This document shows positions 1 to 9,020 of a DNA stretch of 64,000 nucleotides, one piece after another. Under the pieces are notes generated by a model. The model was not told the DNA's origin, ran no database searches, and saw nothing but the letters and a program-made list of their open reading frames with translations. Source of the stretch: Ardenticatenaceae bacterium (lineage in GTDB: Bacteria; Chloroflexota; Anaerolineae; Promineifilales; Promineifilaceae); contig JACKBV010000022.1 of assembly GCA_020634315.1 (NCBI GenBank), forward strand, positions 1-64,000, written 5' to 3'. Position numbers and translations under genes: made by a program. Numbering within the stretch: the stretch's first letter is position 1; every line of letters starts with the position of its first letter.

Positions 1-73
1 AGAGAAAAAAGATTTCTCGTACCCTTCGCAGATTTTTATTCATGGTGATCGGCGACAGCCAGTAAAATCGGCC

Positions 74-172
74 CCTTCCTCCCTCTTCTCTCATCCCTCC
101 TCCCTCTTCTTTCATCCCTCCTCTCTCCTCCCTCTTCCCTCATCCCTCCTCCCTCATCCCTCCTCCCCCTGC
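74..172. repeat. Pyrimidine-rich degenerate tandem repeat
   Basis: An array of imperfect 18-20 bp units built from CCCTCCTCCCTC and TCATCCCTCC. It starts about 80 bp beyond the stop codon of the neighbouring minus-strand gene and runs into its last few codons, so the transcript of that gene would end in a purine-rich GAGGGAGGA tract. The minus-strand frame across it encodes only Arg/Glu/Gly/Asp repeats and is not considered a gene. Confidence 0.75.
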
Positions 173-717
173 TGCTCATCACGCCATGCCGGGAACGATT
201 GCAGCGAACGCTCAATAAACCCCTCAGCAATCTCCCGCATACGATTCAGCGTAATATTTTGCGCCACCGAATCAACAATCTTACCCGGAACCAGGCGCAT
301 CCCTTTGGGTCGCGGCGGATTAGCCTTCATTTGCAGCACATACTCAATACGAGTCTCATCTTCCCCCGCAGCAAGAAACTTTCCTTCGCTGCTGTAATAG
401 CCCCGCGTAGACGTCGAATTCAACGTCACATTTGTTTCCACCGGCGGAAAACTATTCACAGCCAACAAACGAATAGTGTGCTCTTCCCGATCCAACTCGA
501 CACGAATATCACAATAAACATGAATATGATACCGCCCCAATTCCACCGTATGGTAACAGAGGCGATACTCATTTTCAGGCATGGTATCAATTGGCACCAG
601 ATCAATATATTGCAAATGCTCAACCAAACGGGGAATGTCACTGTAATACGCAAAAGCGGTCTGCCAATCAGCAGGAAACATAAAGGAAATTTTCACACTG
701 CTTGCAATTTTGATCAT
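154..717 (-). CDS. SRPBCC/DUF1997-like protein
   Basis: A 187-residue protein starting MIKIASSVKISF. The start is set by a GGAGG five bases upstream of the ATG; the longer open frame has no ribosome site. The pattern (alternating beta strands, a central pro-rich turn, and a long C-terminal helix with NRMREIAEGFIERSL) matches START/SRPBCC-fold proteins of the DUF1997 type, which bind hydrophobic ligands in a cavity. No catalytic motif, signal peptide or membrane segment is visible. The last residues (QQGEEG) are encoded by the adjoining tandem repeat, so the C-terminus may have been extended by repeat growth. The family assignment is from overall pattern only. Confidence 0.72.
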   Translation of the reverse strand: MIKIASSVKISFMFPADWQTAFAYYSDIPRLVEHLQYIDLVPIDTMPENEYRLCYHTVELGRYHIHVYCDIRVELDREEHTIRLLAVNSFPPVETNVTLNSTSTRGYYSSEGKFLAAGEDETRIEYVLQMKANPPRPKGMRLVPGKIVDSVAQNITLNRMREIAEGFIERSLQSFPAWRDEQQGEEG

Positions 718-910
718 AGCGCCTCCACCGACCTGTTTGGGGTTCTGCCTATCCCCAAAATGCGCGGGCAGTATACGCCATCCCCCGCCGTTCTGCCAAA
801 TCTCATCACCTGACACTTAACCGCAAAACAGGTGACATTTGACACCTGACAGGCCAAGACATGACCAAGACACTTATGATGGTTTAAATTCTGTCTTTCA
901 GGAGAATCAT

Positions 911-3427
911 ATGACAAAAAAATCCCCGACTTCCCCAACCGAAAGCGAAGGCATTCAATACCGCCGCCAATTTGGCGGCTTAATCGGTGTACGCAGCAAG
1001 GTGCAGGTGCGTGACAGCATCGCCCTCAGCTTAGTCTACACGCCCGGCGTCGCCGAACCATGCCTGGAAATCGCGCGTGAACCCAAGCGCAGCTTCGATG
1101 TAACATGCCGTGGCAACACCATTGCCATCGTTTCCGATGGCTCTTCTGCTTTTGGCATGGGCAACATCGGCCCAGAAGCGATTTTGCCCGTCTTGGAAAG
1201 CAAAGCCGTCATTTTGAAAAATTTTGCTGGTGTGGATGCCCTTCCTCTGGCATTAAAAACCAGCCGCCCGGAAGAAATCATCAGCACCGTGCTCGATTTG
1301 GCCCCAACCTTTGGCGCCATTAGCATCGAGGACATCGCCTCTCCCAACGGACTGGAAATCGCCAATGTCCTGGAGCGCTCGCTCAACATTCCGGTGCTCA
1401 ACAACCACCGCGAAGGGATTGCCATTGGTGTATTGGCCGGTTTGATCAATGCGGCGCGTTTGGTTGGCAAAGAACTGAATCAAATGCGCATTGTGATCAA
1501 TGGTGCGGGCACGGCCGGATTAGGCACAGCCAGCCTCTTGCACCAATATGGGTTAGACCAGGTCATCGTCTGCGACCAGGAAGGCGCCATTTACAAATAT
1601 CGTCCTCTGAAGATGAACTGGGCCAAATGGGAAATTGCACAAAACAGCAACCCCAACAATGAACAAGGCGATCTGGTAGAGATGCTGCAAGGAGCCGATG
1701 TCTATATTGGCTTTGCGCACAGCGACAAATTGACACCAGAGGTGATCAAAAGCATGGCCGAAAATCCCATTTTGTTTGCTTTTGCCTCACCGCTGGAAAT
1801 TACGCCACAAAAGGCACGCGCGGCCGGGGCGGCTGTGGTTGCGACCTCGCACTCCGCTTACCCGAACCAGATGGACGTAACGGCCGTTTTGCCTGGCATT
1901 TTCCGTGGTTTACTCGACGCGCGTTCCAGCCACTTCCCCTTAAACGCACAAATCGCAGCGGCCGAAGCCATCGCCGCCACCATCAGCGACGAGGAACTGA
2001 ACGCCGATTACATTTACCCCAAAGTGCTCGATTACAGCGTTGCGCCGCAGGTGGCCGCCGCCGTTGCCGCCGCTGTCGTCGCTGCGGGCTGTTCGCGCAA
2101 AGCGGACACCAACCCGGAAGCCATTGCCGAACGCACACGCCGCTATGTGTATGAAGGGCATTTCCCCGTGCCGCCGAAAAGCAACAAGGAAATGAGCGTC
2201 TCTGAGGAATCGCTGGAACAACATGAGCGTTTCCAGGGTTTGCTGGAGATTTACAGCAAGATTCCGGTGAAGGACGAGCACATTTTGCGCCAGTTTTACT
2301 TGATGCCACGGGCAATGGAACCGGCCAAACTCATCCAAAATGACCCGGCAGAGGTGTTCAATCTGACGCCGCGCAGCAATTTGGTCGGCGTTGTCAGCGA
2401 TGGCACGGCCGTTCTCGGTCTGGGTAACATTGGCGGACGCGCGGCGCTGCCGGTGATGGAAGGAAAAGCGATTCTCTTCCACACTTTTGCCGGTGTGGAA
2501 GCATTCCCCATTTGTGTCAACACACAGGACGCAGACGAGATTGTGGAGATCGTGAAGCGGCTTGAACCGACGTTTGGCGGCATCAATCTAGAAGACATCA
2601 GTGCGCCGCGCTGCTTCTACATTGAAAAGCGGCTGCGCGAGGAGACGGACATCCCGATTTTCCATGACGACCAGCACGGAACGGCCGTTGTCGTTCTTGC
2701 CGGGATCATGAATGCTTGCCGCCTCACCGGCAAACAAATCAGCGACCTTTCCGTTGTCGTCAATGGCGCGGGCGCATCGGCTATCGCCGTCACCAAGCTG
2801 TTGATGGCTCGCGGGCTGAAAGATGTGATTTTGCTCGACAGCAAAGGCACAGTGTACAAAGGGCGCAAAGGGTTGAACTGGATCAAAGAGGAGATGGCCG
2901 AAATCACCAACAAGGAAAAAATCAAGGGTGATCTGGCAACGGCCGTTAAAGGGCGTGACGTTTTCATCGGCCTCTCTGTCGCCGGGGCGCTCAAACCAGA
3001 GATGGTAAAAAGCATGGCCGAAAAGCCGTTCATCTTTGCGCTGGCCAATCCCACGCCGGAAATCATGCCACATCTGGCATTGGAAGCGGGCGCGGGCATC
3101 GTCGCCACCGGGCGCAGCGACCTGCCAAACCAGGTGAACAACTCACTCGCCTTCCCCGGCATTTTCCGTGGCGCATTGGATGCGCGTGTGCGCAATATCA
3201 CCGATGAGATGAAGATTGCCGCCGCCGAAGCTATCGCCGGACTGGTAGACGACAAGGATTTACGTCCAGAGTGGATTATTCCCAAAGGCACTGATTTCTC
3301 GGTAGCGCCGGCCGTCGCCGAGGCGGTGACGCGCAAAGCCGTGGAAACGGGCATGGCACGTGTCCCCGTAGACCCGGCTGCCGTTGCTGAACGTGTGCGC
3401 CGCTTTGTTTATGAAGAACGAGACTAA
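911..3427 (+). CDS. Tandem-fused malic enzyme (two malic-enzyme modules)
   Basis: An 838-residue protein with two successive malic-enzyme modules (about residues 15-420 and 430-838). ATG 911 follows AGGAG at good spacing; an upstream in-frame ATG has no such site. Malic enzymes oxidatively decarboxylate malate to pyruvate with NAD(P). The N-terminal module keeps YTPGVAEP (Tyr43), the GK/SK lysine (Lys99) and Glu-Asp (140-141), but the metal-binding FHDDQHGTA is replaced by LNNHREGIA (about 163-171). The C-terminal module keeps Glu-Asp (561-562) and HDDQHG (585-590), but the YTPGV loop is altered to FYLMPRA. Both have Rossmann VINGAG / VVNGAG motifs. The modules look complementary rather than duplicated; see findings. 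A strong terminator follows. Confidence 0.88.
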   Translation: MTKKSPTSPTESEGIQYRRQFGGLIGVRSKVQVRDSIALSLVYTPGVAEPCLEIAREPKRSFDVTCRGNTIAIVSDGSSAFGMGNIGPEAILPVLESKAVILKNFAGVDALPLALKTSRPEEIISTVLDLAPTFGAISIEDIASPNGLEIANVLERSLNIPVLNNHREGIAIGVLAGLINAARLVGKELNQMRIVINGAGTAGLGTASLLHQYGLDQVIVCDQEGAIYKYRPLKMNWAKWEIAQNSNPNNEQGDLVEMLQGADVYIGFAHSDKLTPEVIKSMAENPILFAFASPLEITPQKARAAGAAVVATSHSAYPNQMDVTAVLPGIFRGLLDARSSHFPLNAQIAAAEAIAATISDEELNADYIYPKVLDYSVAPQVAAAVAAAVVAAGCSRKADTNPEAIAERTRRYVYEGHFPVPPKSNKEMSVSEESLEQHERFQGLLEIYSKIPVKDEHILRQFYLMPRAMEPAKLIQNDPAEVFNLTPRSNLVGVVSDGTAVLGLGNIGGRAALPVMEGKAILFHTFAGVEAFPICVNTQDADEIVEIVKRLEPTFGGINLEDISAPRCFYIEKRLREETDIPIFHDDQHGTAVVVLAGIMNACRLTGKQISDLSVVVNGAGASAIAVTKLLMARGLKDVILLDSKGTVYKGRKGLNWIKEEMAEITNKEKIKGDLATAVKGRDVFIGLSVAGALKPEMVKSMAEKPFIFALANPTPEIMPHLALEAGAGIVATGRSDLPNQVNNSLAFPGIFRGALDARVRNITDEMKIAAAEAIAGLVDDKDLRPEWIIPKGTDFSVAPAVAEAVTRKAVETGMARVPVDPAAVAERVRRFVYEERD

Positions 3428-3458
3428 TCATTCATAAAGCATAAATGTTGCTTGCCTC

Positions 3459-3507
3459 AGCCGCTGCACGGTGGTATCCATAGGAAACGGCCGTGCAGCG
3501 GCTTTTT
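3459..3507 (+). terminator. Intrinsic terminator of the malic enzyme gene
   Basis: A perfect 13-bp stem (AGCCGCTGCACGG at 3459-3471 with its complement at 3491-3503) is followed by TTTTT. The right arm contains an iterated ACGGCCGT copy, here used as part of the stem. Confidence 0.9.
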
Positions 3508-3675
3508 GTTGCTCTCATCTGGTGAACACAGTCATGATGGCAATCTTGAGCTGGCAATGGCCGACTTTAGCACAACCAAACCGCCGGAGAGTATCGCCCC
3601 AACATACATATCATGGAGCAAATCTCCGCAAAGCTATTTGCAAAAGAGACCTCACCGGCGGTCGCCGACCACCAT

Positions 3676-3751
3676 GAATGAAAGTCAACCTCCCGGAGGT
3701 TGGCAATGGAAGGCTCGCCGCATGAGATAAACCTCCGGGAGGCTATTTTTT
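3676..3751 (+). promoter_or_regulatory. Terminator-like 5' leader hairpin of the AKR gene
   Basis: AACCTCCCGGAGGTT (3687-3701) pairs with AACCTCCGGGAGGCT (3730-3744), followed by ATTTTTT and then immediately by the ribosome site of the AKR gene at 3764. The malic enzyme has its own terminator 180 bp upstream, so this hairpin sits in the leader of the following gene, where it could act as an attenuator. It belongs to a five-member family in this window (8625, 26127, 43955 and 44067) that shares GGAGGTTATC on the left, CATGAGA in the loop and GGCTATTT on the right. Confidence 0.7.
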
Positions 3752-3763
3752 AAGGAGTACAAA

Positions 3764-4714
3764 ATGGAATATCGTCAACTTGGCAACAGTGGCGTGCGCG
3801 TGTCTGTCATCGGCATGGGCACAAATCAATTCGGTGGACCAGTCGATCAGGCAGGTGTCAACACAGCCATTGATACTGCGCTGGATTTGGGCATCAATTT
3901 CATCGACACGGCCGATGTCTACCAGGGTGGAAAATCAGAAGAAGCGCTCGGCCACGCCTTGAAAGGGAAATGGGACAAATTTGTCGTTGCGACCAAGGTT
4001 TACTTCAAGGTAGGCGATGGCCCCAACGACACCGGGACATCCCGCTATCACATCATGAACGGCGTCGAAGCCAGTTTGCGCCGCCTGCAAACAGACCACA
4101 TTGATCTGTACCAGATGCATCGCTGGGATCCCAGCACGCCTATTGCCGAAACAATGCGTGCTTTGGACGATTTGGTACGCAGCGGCAAAGTACGTTATGT
4201 GGGCGCATCTGCTTATGCTGCCTGGCAGCTTGCCAAAGCCAATTTGCTCGCCGAATTTCGCGGCTGGTCGCCCTTTGTCACCGTGCAATCTCATTACCAC
4301 ATGTTGGAGCGCGAGGTAGAGAAAGAGGTGATTCCTTATTGCCAGGAACATAACGTTGGGTTTATCCCTTATTTCCCGCTGGCGGGTGGTTTTCTGACGG
4401 GCAAATATCAACGTGATGCTGGCGTGCCGACAGGCTCGCGGGGCGAACGCAGCCAATATGTGCGCGATTATATGACCGATGCCAATTACGCGATTGTGGA
4501 AAAGCTGACCGCCTGGGCCGAGGAACGGGAACACACGATGGCGGAGCTGGCACATGCCTGGCTGCTGGCACAGCCTTCTGTTTGCTCGGTCATCTCCGGG
4601 TTAACCAAGCTGTCGCATCTGCAAGCGAATGCGCAGGCGGGTGATTGGCAGTTAACGACGGATGAGGTAACGGCCGTTAACGCCATCCTCTCTGGTTCCA
4701 CAAGCAACGAATAA
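3764..4714 (+). CDS. Aldo/keto reductase family oxidoreductase
   Basis: 316 residues, normal family length, preceded by AAGGAG. The N-terminal MEYRQLGNSGVRVSVIGMGT and FIDTADVYQGGKSEEALG are typical of AKR TIM barrels. Catalytic Asp/Tyr are in DTADVY, Lys in VVATKV and the His position in YQMHRWD. Late barrel strands (VGFIPYFPLAGGFLTGKY) fit YajO/YghZ-like AKRs that reduce aldehydes or ketones with NADPH. The substrate cannot be read from sequence. Expression may depend on the upstream terminator-like leader. A second AKR at 25155 has the same kind of leader. Confidence 0.93.
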   Translation: MEYRQLGNSGVRVSVIGMGTNQFGGPVDQAGVNTAIDTALDLGINFIDTADVYQGGKSEEALGHALKGKWDKFVVATKVYFKVGDGPNDTGTSRYHIMNGVEASLRRLQTDHIDLYQMHRWDPSTPIAETMRALDDLVRSGKVRYVGASAYAAWQLAKANLLAEFRGWSPFVTVQSHYHMLEREVEKEVIPYCQEHNVGFIPYFPLAGGFLTGKYQRDAGVPTGSRGERSQYVRDYMTDANYAIVEKLTAWAEEREHTMAELAHAWLLAQPSVCSVISGLTKLSHLQANAQAGDWQLTTDEVTAVNAILSGSTSNE

Positions 4715-4739
4715 CGGCTCACCCGATTCCAGCCATGAA

Positions 4740-4778
4740 GCGCCTTGCCCAAAATTTGTGCGGCAAGGCGCTTTTTTT
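4740..4778 (+). terminator. Intrinsic terminator of the AKR gene
   Basis: GCGCCTTGCC (4740-4749) pairs with GGCAAGGCGC (4762-4771) and is followed by seven T residues. Confidence 0.92.
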
Positions 4779-4816
4779 ATGCCGCCTATGTTAAGATAAA
4801 CATAGGAGGCCATGAG

Positions 4817-5824
4817 ATGGGCGACATAGAGCAGCAAAATCGAGAATTTGCGCAACAAACGCCAGCGGCGCAGCCCTTGCCGCTTGACTGGGACGCGTTG
4901 GTAAGCGACAGCCTCAACCAGTTTCTGCACGCTTTCCAACAAATTCCCATTCGCGTCCCGTCCACACAAGCCGAAGCAAATATCATCTATGTCCATGCAC
5001 CCTACATGCAAGGGTCTGTCGCCTGGCTCAAGGATGGGCAAAAGCGATTGGGTGACGACGTGCTAGCCCGCTTGCAAAACGTCGCAGCAGCGCGTATGCA
5101 AGCGCCAGAAGCCACCCGGCAACTGCTGCAACAACACCTCTACACAGCGGAGGGACAGGAAAGGCTGGTCGCGCAAGGACGGGCGACCTCTTTGGCTATC
5201 CAACAATTGCTGCAAACGGCCGTTTACGCACACGTCGTACCGACAAAAGCAGGAAACCGCTGCCCCGACGCGCAAGATTGCCGCGCCTGGCTGCAAACTT
5301 ATGGCATTGGCGTGGATTGTTCTGCTTTTGTGCAGCAAGCATTGACACATCTCGTTAAAGCCAGCAATCATGCCACAGGCAAGGAACAGTCTGCTATTGA
5401 CGCTGATGCGGTTGGCTGGATACGCAGTGTGACAGTTTATCAAGAGGTGCAGCAGGGAAACGGCCGTTTCACAGCCATCCACACCCCACAAGATGCTCGC
5501 CCCGGCGATGTGTTGGTTTGCCCAGGACATATTCGCATGGTGGTGCGTGGGGAAACGGCCGTAACCGGTCACATCCTGCACCTGGTCGAATCTACTTCCA
5601 AAGAAGGGGTGCCGCTGGGCTGCCAATTGATAACAACAGATGTTGGCCCGCAGTCCATTCAGGTCACATACCCCCTACCACAGAAAGCCATCGCGCACCA
5701 GACGCCATGGGTAAAACGGCCACATGACTCGGAATTTCATCCAGATGCACAAGAATCCACCTATATATTGGGGCGGTTAAAAACGTTGGCACAATTTGTG
5801 GATGACAACGGCTTACGGTTGTAG
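4817..5824 (+). CDS. NlpC/P60-like cysteine hydrolase, cytoplasmic
   Basis: A 335-residue protein. The ATG at 4817 follows GGAGG by seven bases; longer starts lack a site and would read through the terminator. Around residues 160-280 it carries GIGVDCSAFVQQAL (Cys nucleophile), then ARPGDVLVCPGHIRMVV (His) and a later HILHLVEST. This is the Cys/His order of NlpC/P60 or related papain-fold hydrolases. There is no signal peptide, so a role in cell-wall cleavage is uncertain. The first 150 residues are helical and not recognised. A single ATG-to-stop gene between two terminator/intergenic regions. Confidence 0.7.
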   Translation: MGDIEQQNREFAQQTPAAQPLPLDWDALVSDSLNQFLHAFQQIPIRVPSTQAEANIIYVHAPYMQGSVAWLKDGQKRLGDDVLARLQNVAAARMQAPEATRQLLQQHLYTAEGQERLVAQGRATSLAIQQLLQTAVYAHVVPTKAGNRCPDAQDCRAWLQTYGIGVDCSAFVQQALTHLVKASNHATGKEQSAIDADAVGWIRSVTVYQEVQQGNGRFTAIHTPQDARPGDVLVCPGHIRMVVRGETAVTGHILHLVESTSKEGVPLGCQLITTDVGPQSIQVTYPLPQKAIAHQTPWVKRPHDSEFHPDAQESTYILGRLKTLAQFVDDNGLRL

Positions 5825-5951
5825 CTCAAGCTTATTGCCATTGATAACTGGCGTGGGTTTACGTGGGGGGTGTGCGGTGGAGTAACGGCCGTATCCAACT
5901 GCACGAATCTTCTAACTGTTGTGTGGCGGCCCGCTCAAACTCGATGACAAA

Positions 5952-6314
5952 TCAAGCCAAAATCGCGTGAACCTCGCGGATAATCTCTTCAACGCGGATA
6001 GGTTTCGTCATATAAGCGTCCGCACCATTCACCAGCCCGGTACGAATATCCTCCAGTCGTGACTGCGCACTCAACATCATAATGCGCGGTGGACAAGAAG
6101 TAACCTCGCGTAAACGATGACAAACCTGAAGGCCATTCAACTTGGGCATGCAAACATCCAGCACCAACAATCGCGGTTGATATTCACGCACCACAGCCAA
6201 AGCCTCTTCGCCATCACTTGCCTCAGCCACACGGAACCCATTTTGCTCTAACACATTACGCAGTACACGGCGTGCTACCGGGTCATCATCGGCAATTACA
6301 ATATAATGACTCAT
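5952..6314 (-). CDS. Single-domain response regulator (CheY-like receiver)
   Basis: A 120-residue stand-alone receiver domain. The acidic triad is DDD at 9-11, the phospho-accepting Asp is in LVLDVCMPKLNG (about residue 52), and Thr/Ser plus Lys follow in MLSAQS and YMTKPI. It has no output domain, so it must act by protein contact or as a phosphorelay intermediate. No kinase is adjacent; histidine kinases lie at 21905 and 30662. The start is supported by AAAGGA. It is transcribed away from the ABC genes that follow. Confidence 0.93.
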   Translation of the reverse strand: MSHYIVIADDDPVARRVLRNVLEQNGFRVAEASDGEEALAVVREYQPRLLVLDVCMPKLNGLQVCHRLREVTSCPPRIMMLSAQSRLEDIRTGLVNGADAYMTKPIRVEEIIREVHAILA

Positions 6315-6867
6315 ATCATCCTTTCTCTTATTGGCTCTGGTAACTGGATTCAGTCACCAACTTCAGCCAATCATTTACCTGATGCATCTTTGTTTGCACA
6401 CAGCCTGGTCAAGATGCTTCCTATTCTGCGTTCAATTTCTAAACTGCAAAAGGTTAATTACATTTTAAGGCATTCCCCTATCGCGCCCATTGGCATTTAT
6501 GTCCTAATTCTTCGTTTGGCGATAGTACGCTTGTCACAGCAAAAAAGCAACGCCATCCGCAGCCAATTTATGGCCTCATTTCGGCTCGTTGCGCTAATAG
6601 CAGCAACGCCAACATTGCCACCTCTCGCCCCTGTGGTAAACTAACCGAACCAAATCAAATCGTTGGGAAGGCGACTGAATTGGTACAGTAAATTCGTGTA
6701 AAATCAGGAGCAAACAGAAAGCTTCTGGACACAATGAAATTGTAAATTTAATGTAACTATTCAGGTTCTCTAGGAAATCAGGGTTTTGTGCATACCAACT
6801 TTTTTGTTTGCCAGAGAAATCCGGTTTTCGACTGTATAGTTAAAATTTAATCGACTAAGGTTGATTT
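6315..6867. other. Long intergenic region without a convincing gene
   Basis: A 553-bp divergent spacer between the receiver gene (minus) and the ABC operon (plus). It is AT-richer than its surroundings, especially 6700-6860, and lacks the iterated palindrome. The 112-codon frame starting at 6306 overlaps the receiver start, has no ribosome site and shows no domain. Divergent promoters are expected here, but I could not pick out a -35/-10 pair confidently. Confidence 0.5.
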
Positions 6868-7743
6868 GTGATCGAAATTAGTAACATCACGAAACGTTTT
6901 TATTCGCTGGTTGCGCTGGATAATGTGTCACTGACAATTCCCCGAGGGGAAGTGCTCGGCTTATTAGGCCCCAATGGCGCAGGCAAAACAACGATGATGA
7001 AAATCGTGGCCGGTTTTTTGCAGCCGGACAGTGGTACGGTACGGCCGTTAAACAGCGCCTGGCCCATCATCGGCTACAAACCAGAGCGACTGCTGTTCCC
7101 CAACCAACTACGTGTGAGCCAATACCTCGAAATGATTGCCGGTTTGAGCAACATCTCCGGTCAACATCACGTCAAAGAAGTCGTCGGCCACAGCCTGGAA
7201 CAAGTCGACTTATTATCAGCCGCCAACAAAAAAATCAAAGATTGCTCCAAAGGCATGCGCCAGCGGCTGGGATTGGCTCAAGTTCTCATTGGCAATCCGC
7301 CCTTGCTGCTGCTCGACGAGCCATCAAACGGGCTGGACCCCGAAGGGCAAACCGACATTTTGCAAGTAATTCAATCATTACATGCGTCCGGCAAAACAAT
7401 TGTGATCAGCTCACACCACCTGCACGAAATCACACAGATTTGCACCGAACTGGTCATTCTCAACCGGGGACAAATCCATTACCGTAACAGCATGGCGGAA
7501 GCGCTTGCCGTGCGCCCGCATGTTTCCATTCATACCGACAAAGACCTGGCCCCGATGCGCACACTGATGCAAGCATTACATCCCGATGTGCAAATTGACG
7601 GACAGCGGCTCATCATGAAAAATGAAGCGATGGCCCTGCGCCGCGCAGCCATGACCATTCTGCTGCAAAATGGCTATGACATTTTGCACGTCGAGCAAAA
7701 ACGCATCACGCTGGCAGAAATCTACGCAAAGGCAGTGCAATGA
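6868..7743 (+). CDS. ABC-2 type transporter ATP-binding protein
   Basis: 291 residues from a GTG start with a weak AGG site. Walker A is GPNGAGKTT (about 36-44), the signature is CSKGMRQRLGLAQ (slightly atypical for LSGGQ), Walker B is LLLLDEPSNGLDP, and the switch His is in ISSHHLHEI. The degenerate D-loop and C-terminal extension are typical of drug or lipid ABC-2 exporters. It overlaps the permease gene by four bases (ATGA), so the pair is translationally coupled. The substrate is unknown. Confidence 0.93.
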   Translation: MIEISNITKRFYSLVALDNVSLTIPRGEVLGLLGPNGAGKTTMMKIVAGFLQPDSGTVRPLNSAWPIIGYKPERLLFPNQLRVSQYLEMIAGLSNISGQHHVKEVVGHSLEQVDLLSAANKKIKDCSKGMRQRLGLAQVLIGNPPLLLLDEPSNGLDPEGQTDILQVIQSLHASGKTIVISSHHLHEITQICTELVILNRGQIHYRNSMAEALAVRPHVSIHTDKDLAPMRTLMQALHPDVQIDGQRLIMKNEAMALRRAAMTILLQNGYDILHVEQKRITLAEIYAKAVQ

Positions 7744-8570
7744 CACAACGCATTTGGGTACTGACCCGCTTCCTAATCGAACGTACACTTTTTTCACTAA
7801 CCGGTGTTCTCTATGTTATTCTGGCTTTGGTTTACTGGCGCATCTTATTCCCCGTTGAACAAGGCACGCCGGATATTGACAACTATTTCCTGATTATTGG
7901 CGCATTTGGCGCGGTAATGGCTTTCATTGTCACGTTAACCACGGCCTCACGCGCCAACGAAGCCGCCAATTACCCCCTGATTGTGCGCCTGCCAAGTCGT
8001 GTGGAATTTTTAACGGCCGTTCTCCTCAGCGGGCTTCTTGTCACCGGCATGTTACAGCTTCTAGTAGCCCTCCTCGCCCTCATTCGCGGCCCAGACCTCT
8101 TCTCTGTACGCGCCCTCGATATTCCACCCGTCTGGCTCGCCACAAACATTCTCGCCGCCGTCTTAGCCGTACACGCCTCCGATTTTGTCACGCGCGGCTG
8201 GTCACGCGTAACCATCTATGGCATCCTGGCGATCTTTCTCTTTGGGCAGAGCAGCAGCAGCTCTCTAGCACCCTGGTTTGCGCAACGGCTAAATTCACTA
8301 AGCGTCACCCTCATTAATCACAGTTGGGTCAGCACCGCTGGCCTGGTTAACCGACTGATCAGCTGGCTAAATGGTGACGGCGTCACCACGTTGGGCAATG
8401 TGCTTGGCTTCGTTTTTTGGCCATTCCGCGCCATCTTGGAAGCGGTCATCAACGGCTCCTTCGACTCTAACCAGGCCCTCGCTCCAGCCGTTATGCTGCT
8501 TTATGCCACCATTTTATTTATGTTGGCCGCCGACCTGTTTGCCAACAAAGACCTGGATTTCATCGAGTAG
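7740..8570 (+). CDS. ABC-2 type transporter permease
   Basis: A 276-residue hydrophobic protein with about six membrane segments (for example FSLTGVLYVILALVYWRILF, FLIIGAFGAVMAFIVTLTT, LLSGLLVTGMLQLLVALLALI). It starts inside the stop of the ATPase gene, so the two form one two-gene exporter operon. Sequence similarity among such permeases is low; the call rests on topology and coupling. No terminator was identified directly after it; the next structured element is the leader hairpin at 8625. Confidence 0.82.
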   Translation: MTQRIWVLTRFLIERTLFSLTGVLYVILALVYWRILFPVEQGTPDIDNYFLIIGAFGAVMAFIVTLTTASRANEAANYPLIVRLPSRVEFLTAVLLSGLLVTGMLQLLVALLALIRGPDLFSVRALDIPPVWLATNILAAVLAVHASDFVTRGWSRVTIYGILAIFLFGQSSSSSLAPWFAQRLNSLSVTLINHSWVSTAGLVNRLISWLNGDGVTTLGNVLGFVFWPFRAILEAVINGSFDSNQALAPAVMLLYATILFMLAADLFANKDLDFIE

Positions 8571-8624
8571 TTTTGGCATTTTGCGCCCTGATCTGCACAG
8601 TTCTTGCGTGAACGTGACACGCCA

Positions 8625-8703
8625 TCACTCATAAAAACCGCCCCCGAAGGTTAATCGTCACCACGTTCATCTATCTCATAAAGCAAACCTTGGGGGGCTA
8701 TTT
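8625..8703 (+). promoter_or_regulatory. Terminator-like leader hairpin before the small zinc protein
   Basis: CCGCCCCCGAAGGTT (8638-8652) pairs with AACCTTGGGGGGCT (8686-8699), followed by ATTT and then the GGAGG of the next gene. Compared with the copy at 3676, the bases differ in both arms while pairing is kept, and the flanking GGTTAATC, CTCATAA and GGCTATTT are shared. That suggests an RNA structure under selection. Confidence 0.62.
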
Positions 8704-8717
8704 GCGGAGGAATTCAG

Positions 8718-8930
8718 ATGGAATGTTGGCATTGTGAACGCCCGGCTCATGCCAGTTGTCGTTTTTGTGGTCGCGCTGTCTGCAAAACCCATGCACAAGA
8801 GATGCCTTATATCATTCACACATACCGCACCAGTTCAGGCACCTATAAAGCCATTGTGGTTGCGGATGCTGTGTATTGTGGCGTCTGTAAACCGCAGCAA
8901 GACCCCGTTACGTTGCAAAATATGGAATGA
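8718..8930 (+). CDS. Small zinc-binding (B-box-like) protein
   Basis: A 70-residue protein preceded by GGAGG. The N-terminal CWHCERPAHASCRFCGRAVC has a treble-clef/B-box spacing of Cys pairs, followed by THAQEM. A second CGVC pair near residue 57 supplies more ligands. It is most likely a zinc-binding adaptor; no enzymatic motif is present. A shifted frame at 8734 overlaps it but lacks the ordered cysteines. It is preceded by a terminator-like leader hairpin. Confidence 0.78.
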   Translation: MECWHCERPAHASCRFCGRAVCKTHAQEMPYIIHTYRTSSGTYKAIVVADAVYCGVCKPQQDPVTLQNME

Positions 8931-9020
8931 GTCGTAAAAATTATTTCAGGGCTTGACCAGATCACCGCCGCTGCTGCATACTATGAAAAGCAAGGTTTCT
9001 TCAAAAAGCAGGAGGCTGCC

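Noticed and set aside
36..230. 64-codon Arg/Glu-rich frame at the window start
   Set aside because: Translation of the GAGGGAGGA tract; overlaps the real SRPBCC-like gene.
199..813. 204-codon plus-strand frame
   Set aside because: Antisense shadow of the SRPBCC-like gene, which has a proper GGAGG start.
6306..6644. 112-codon plus-strand frame in the long spacer
   Set aside because: Begins inside the receiver gene, no ribosome site, no domain, composition unlike the neighbours.
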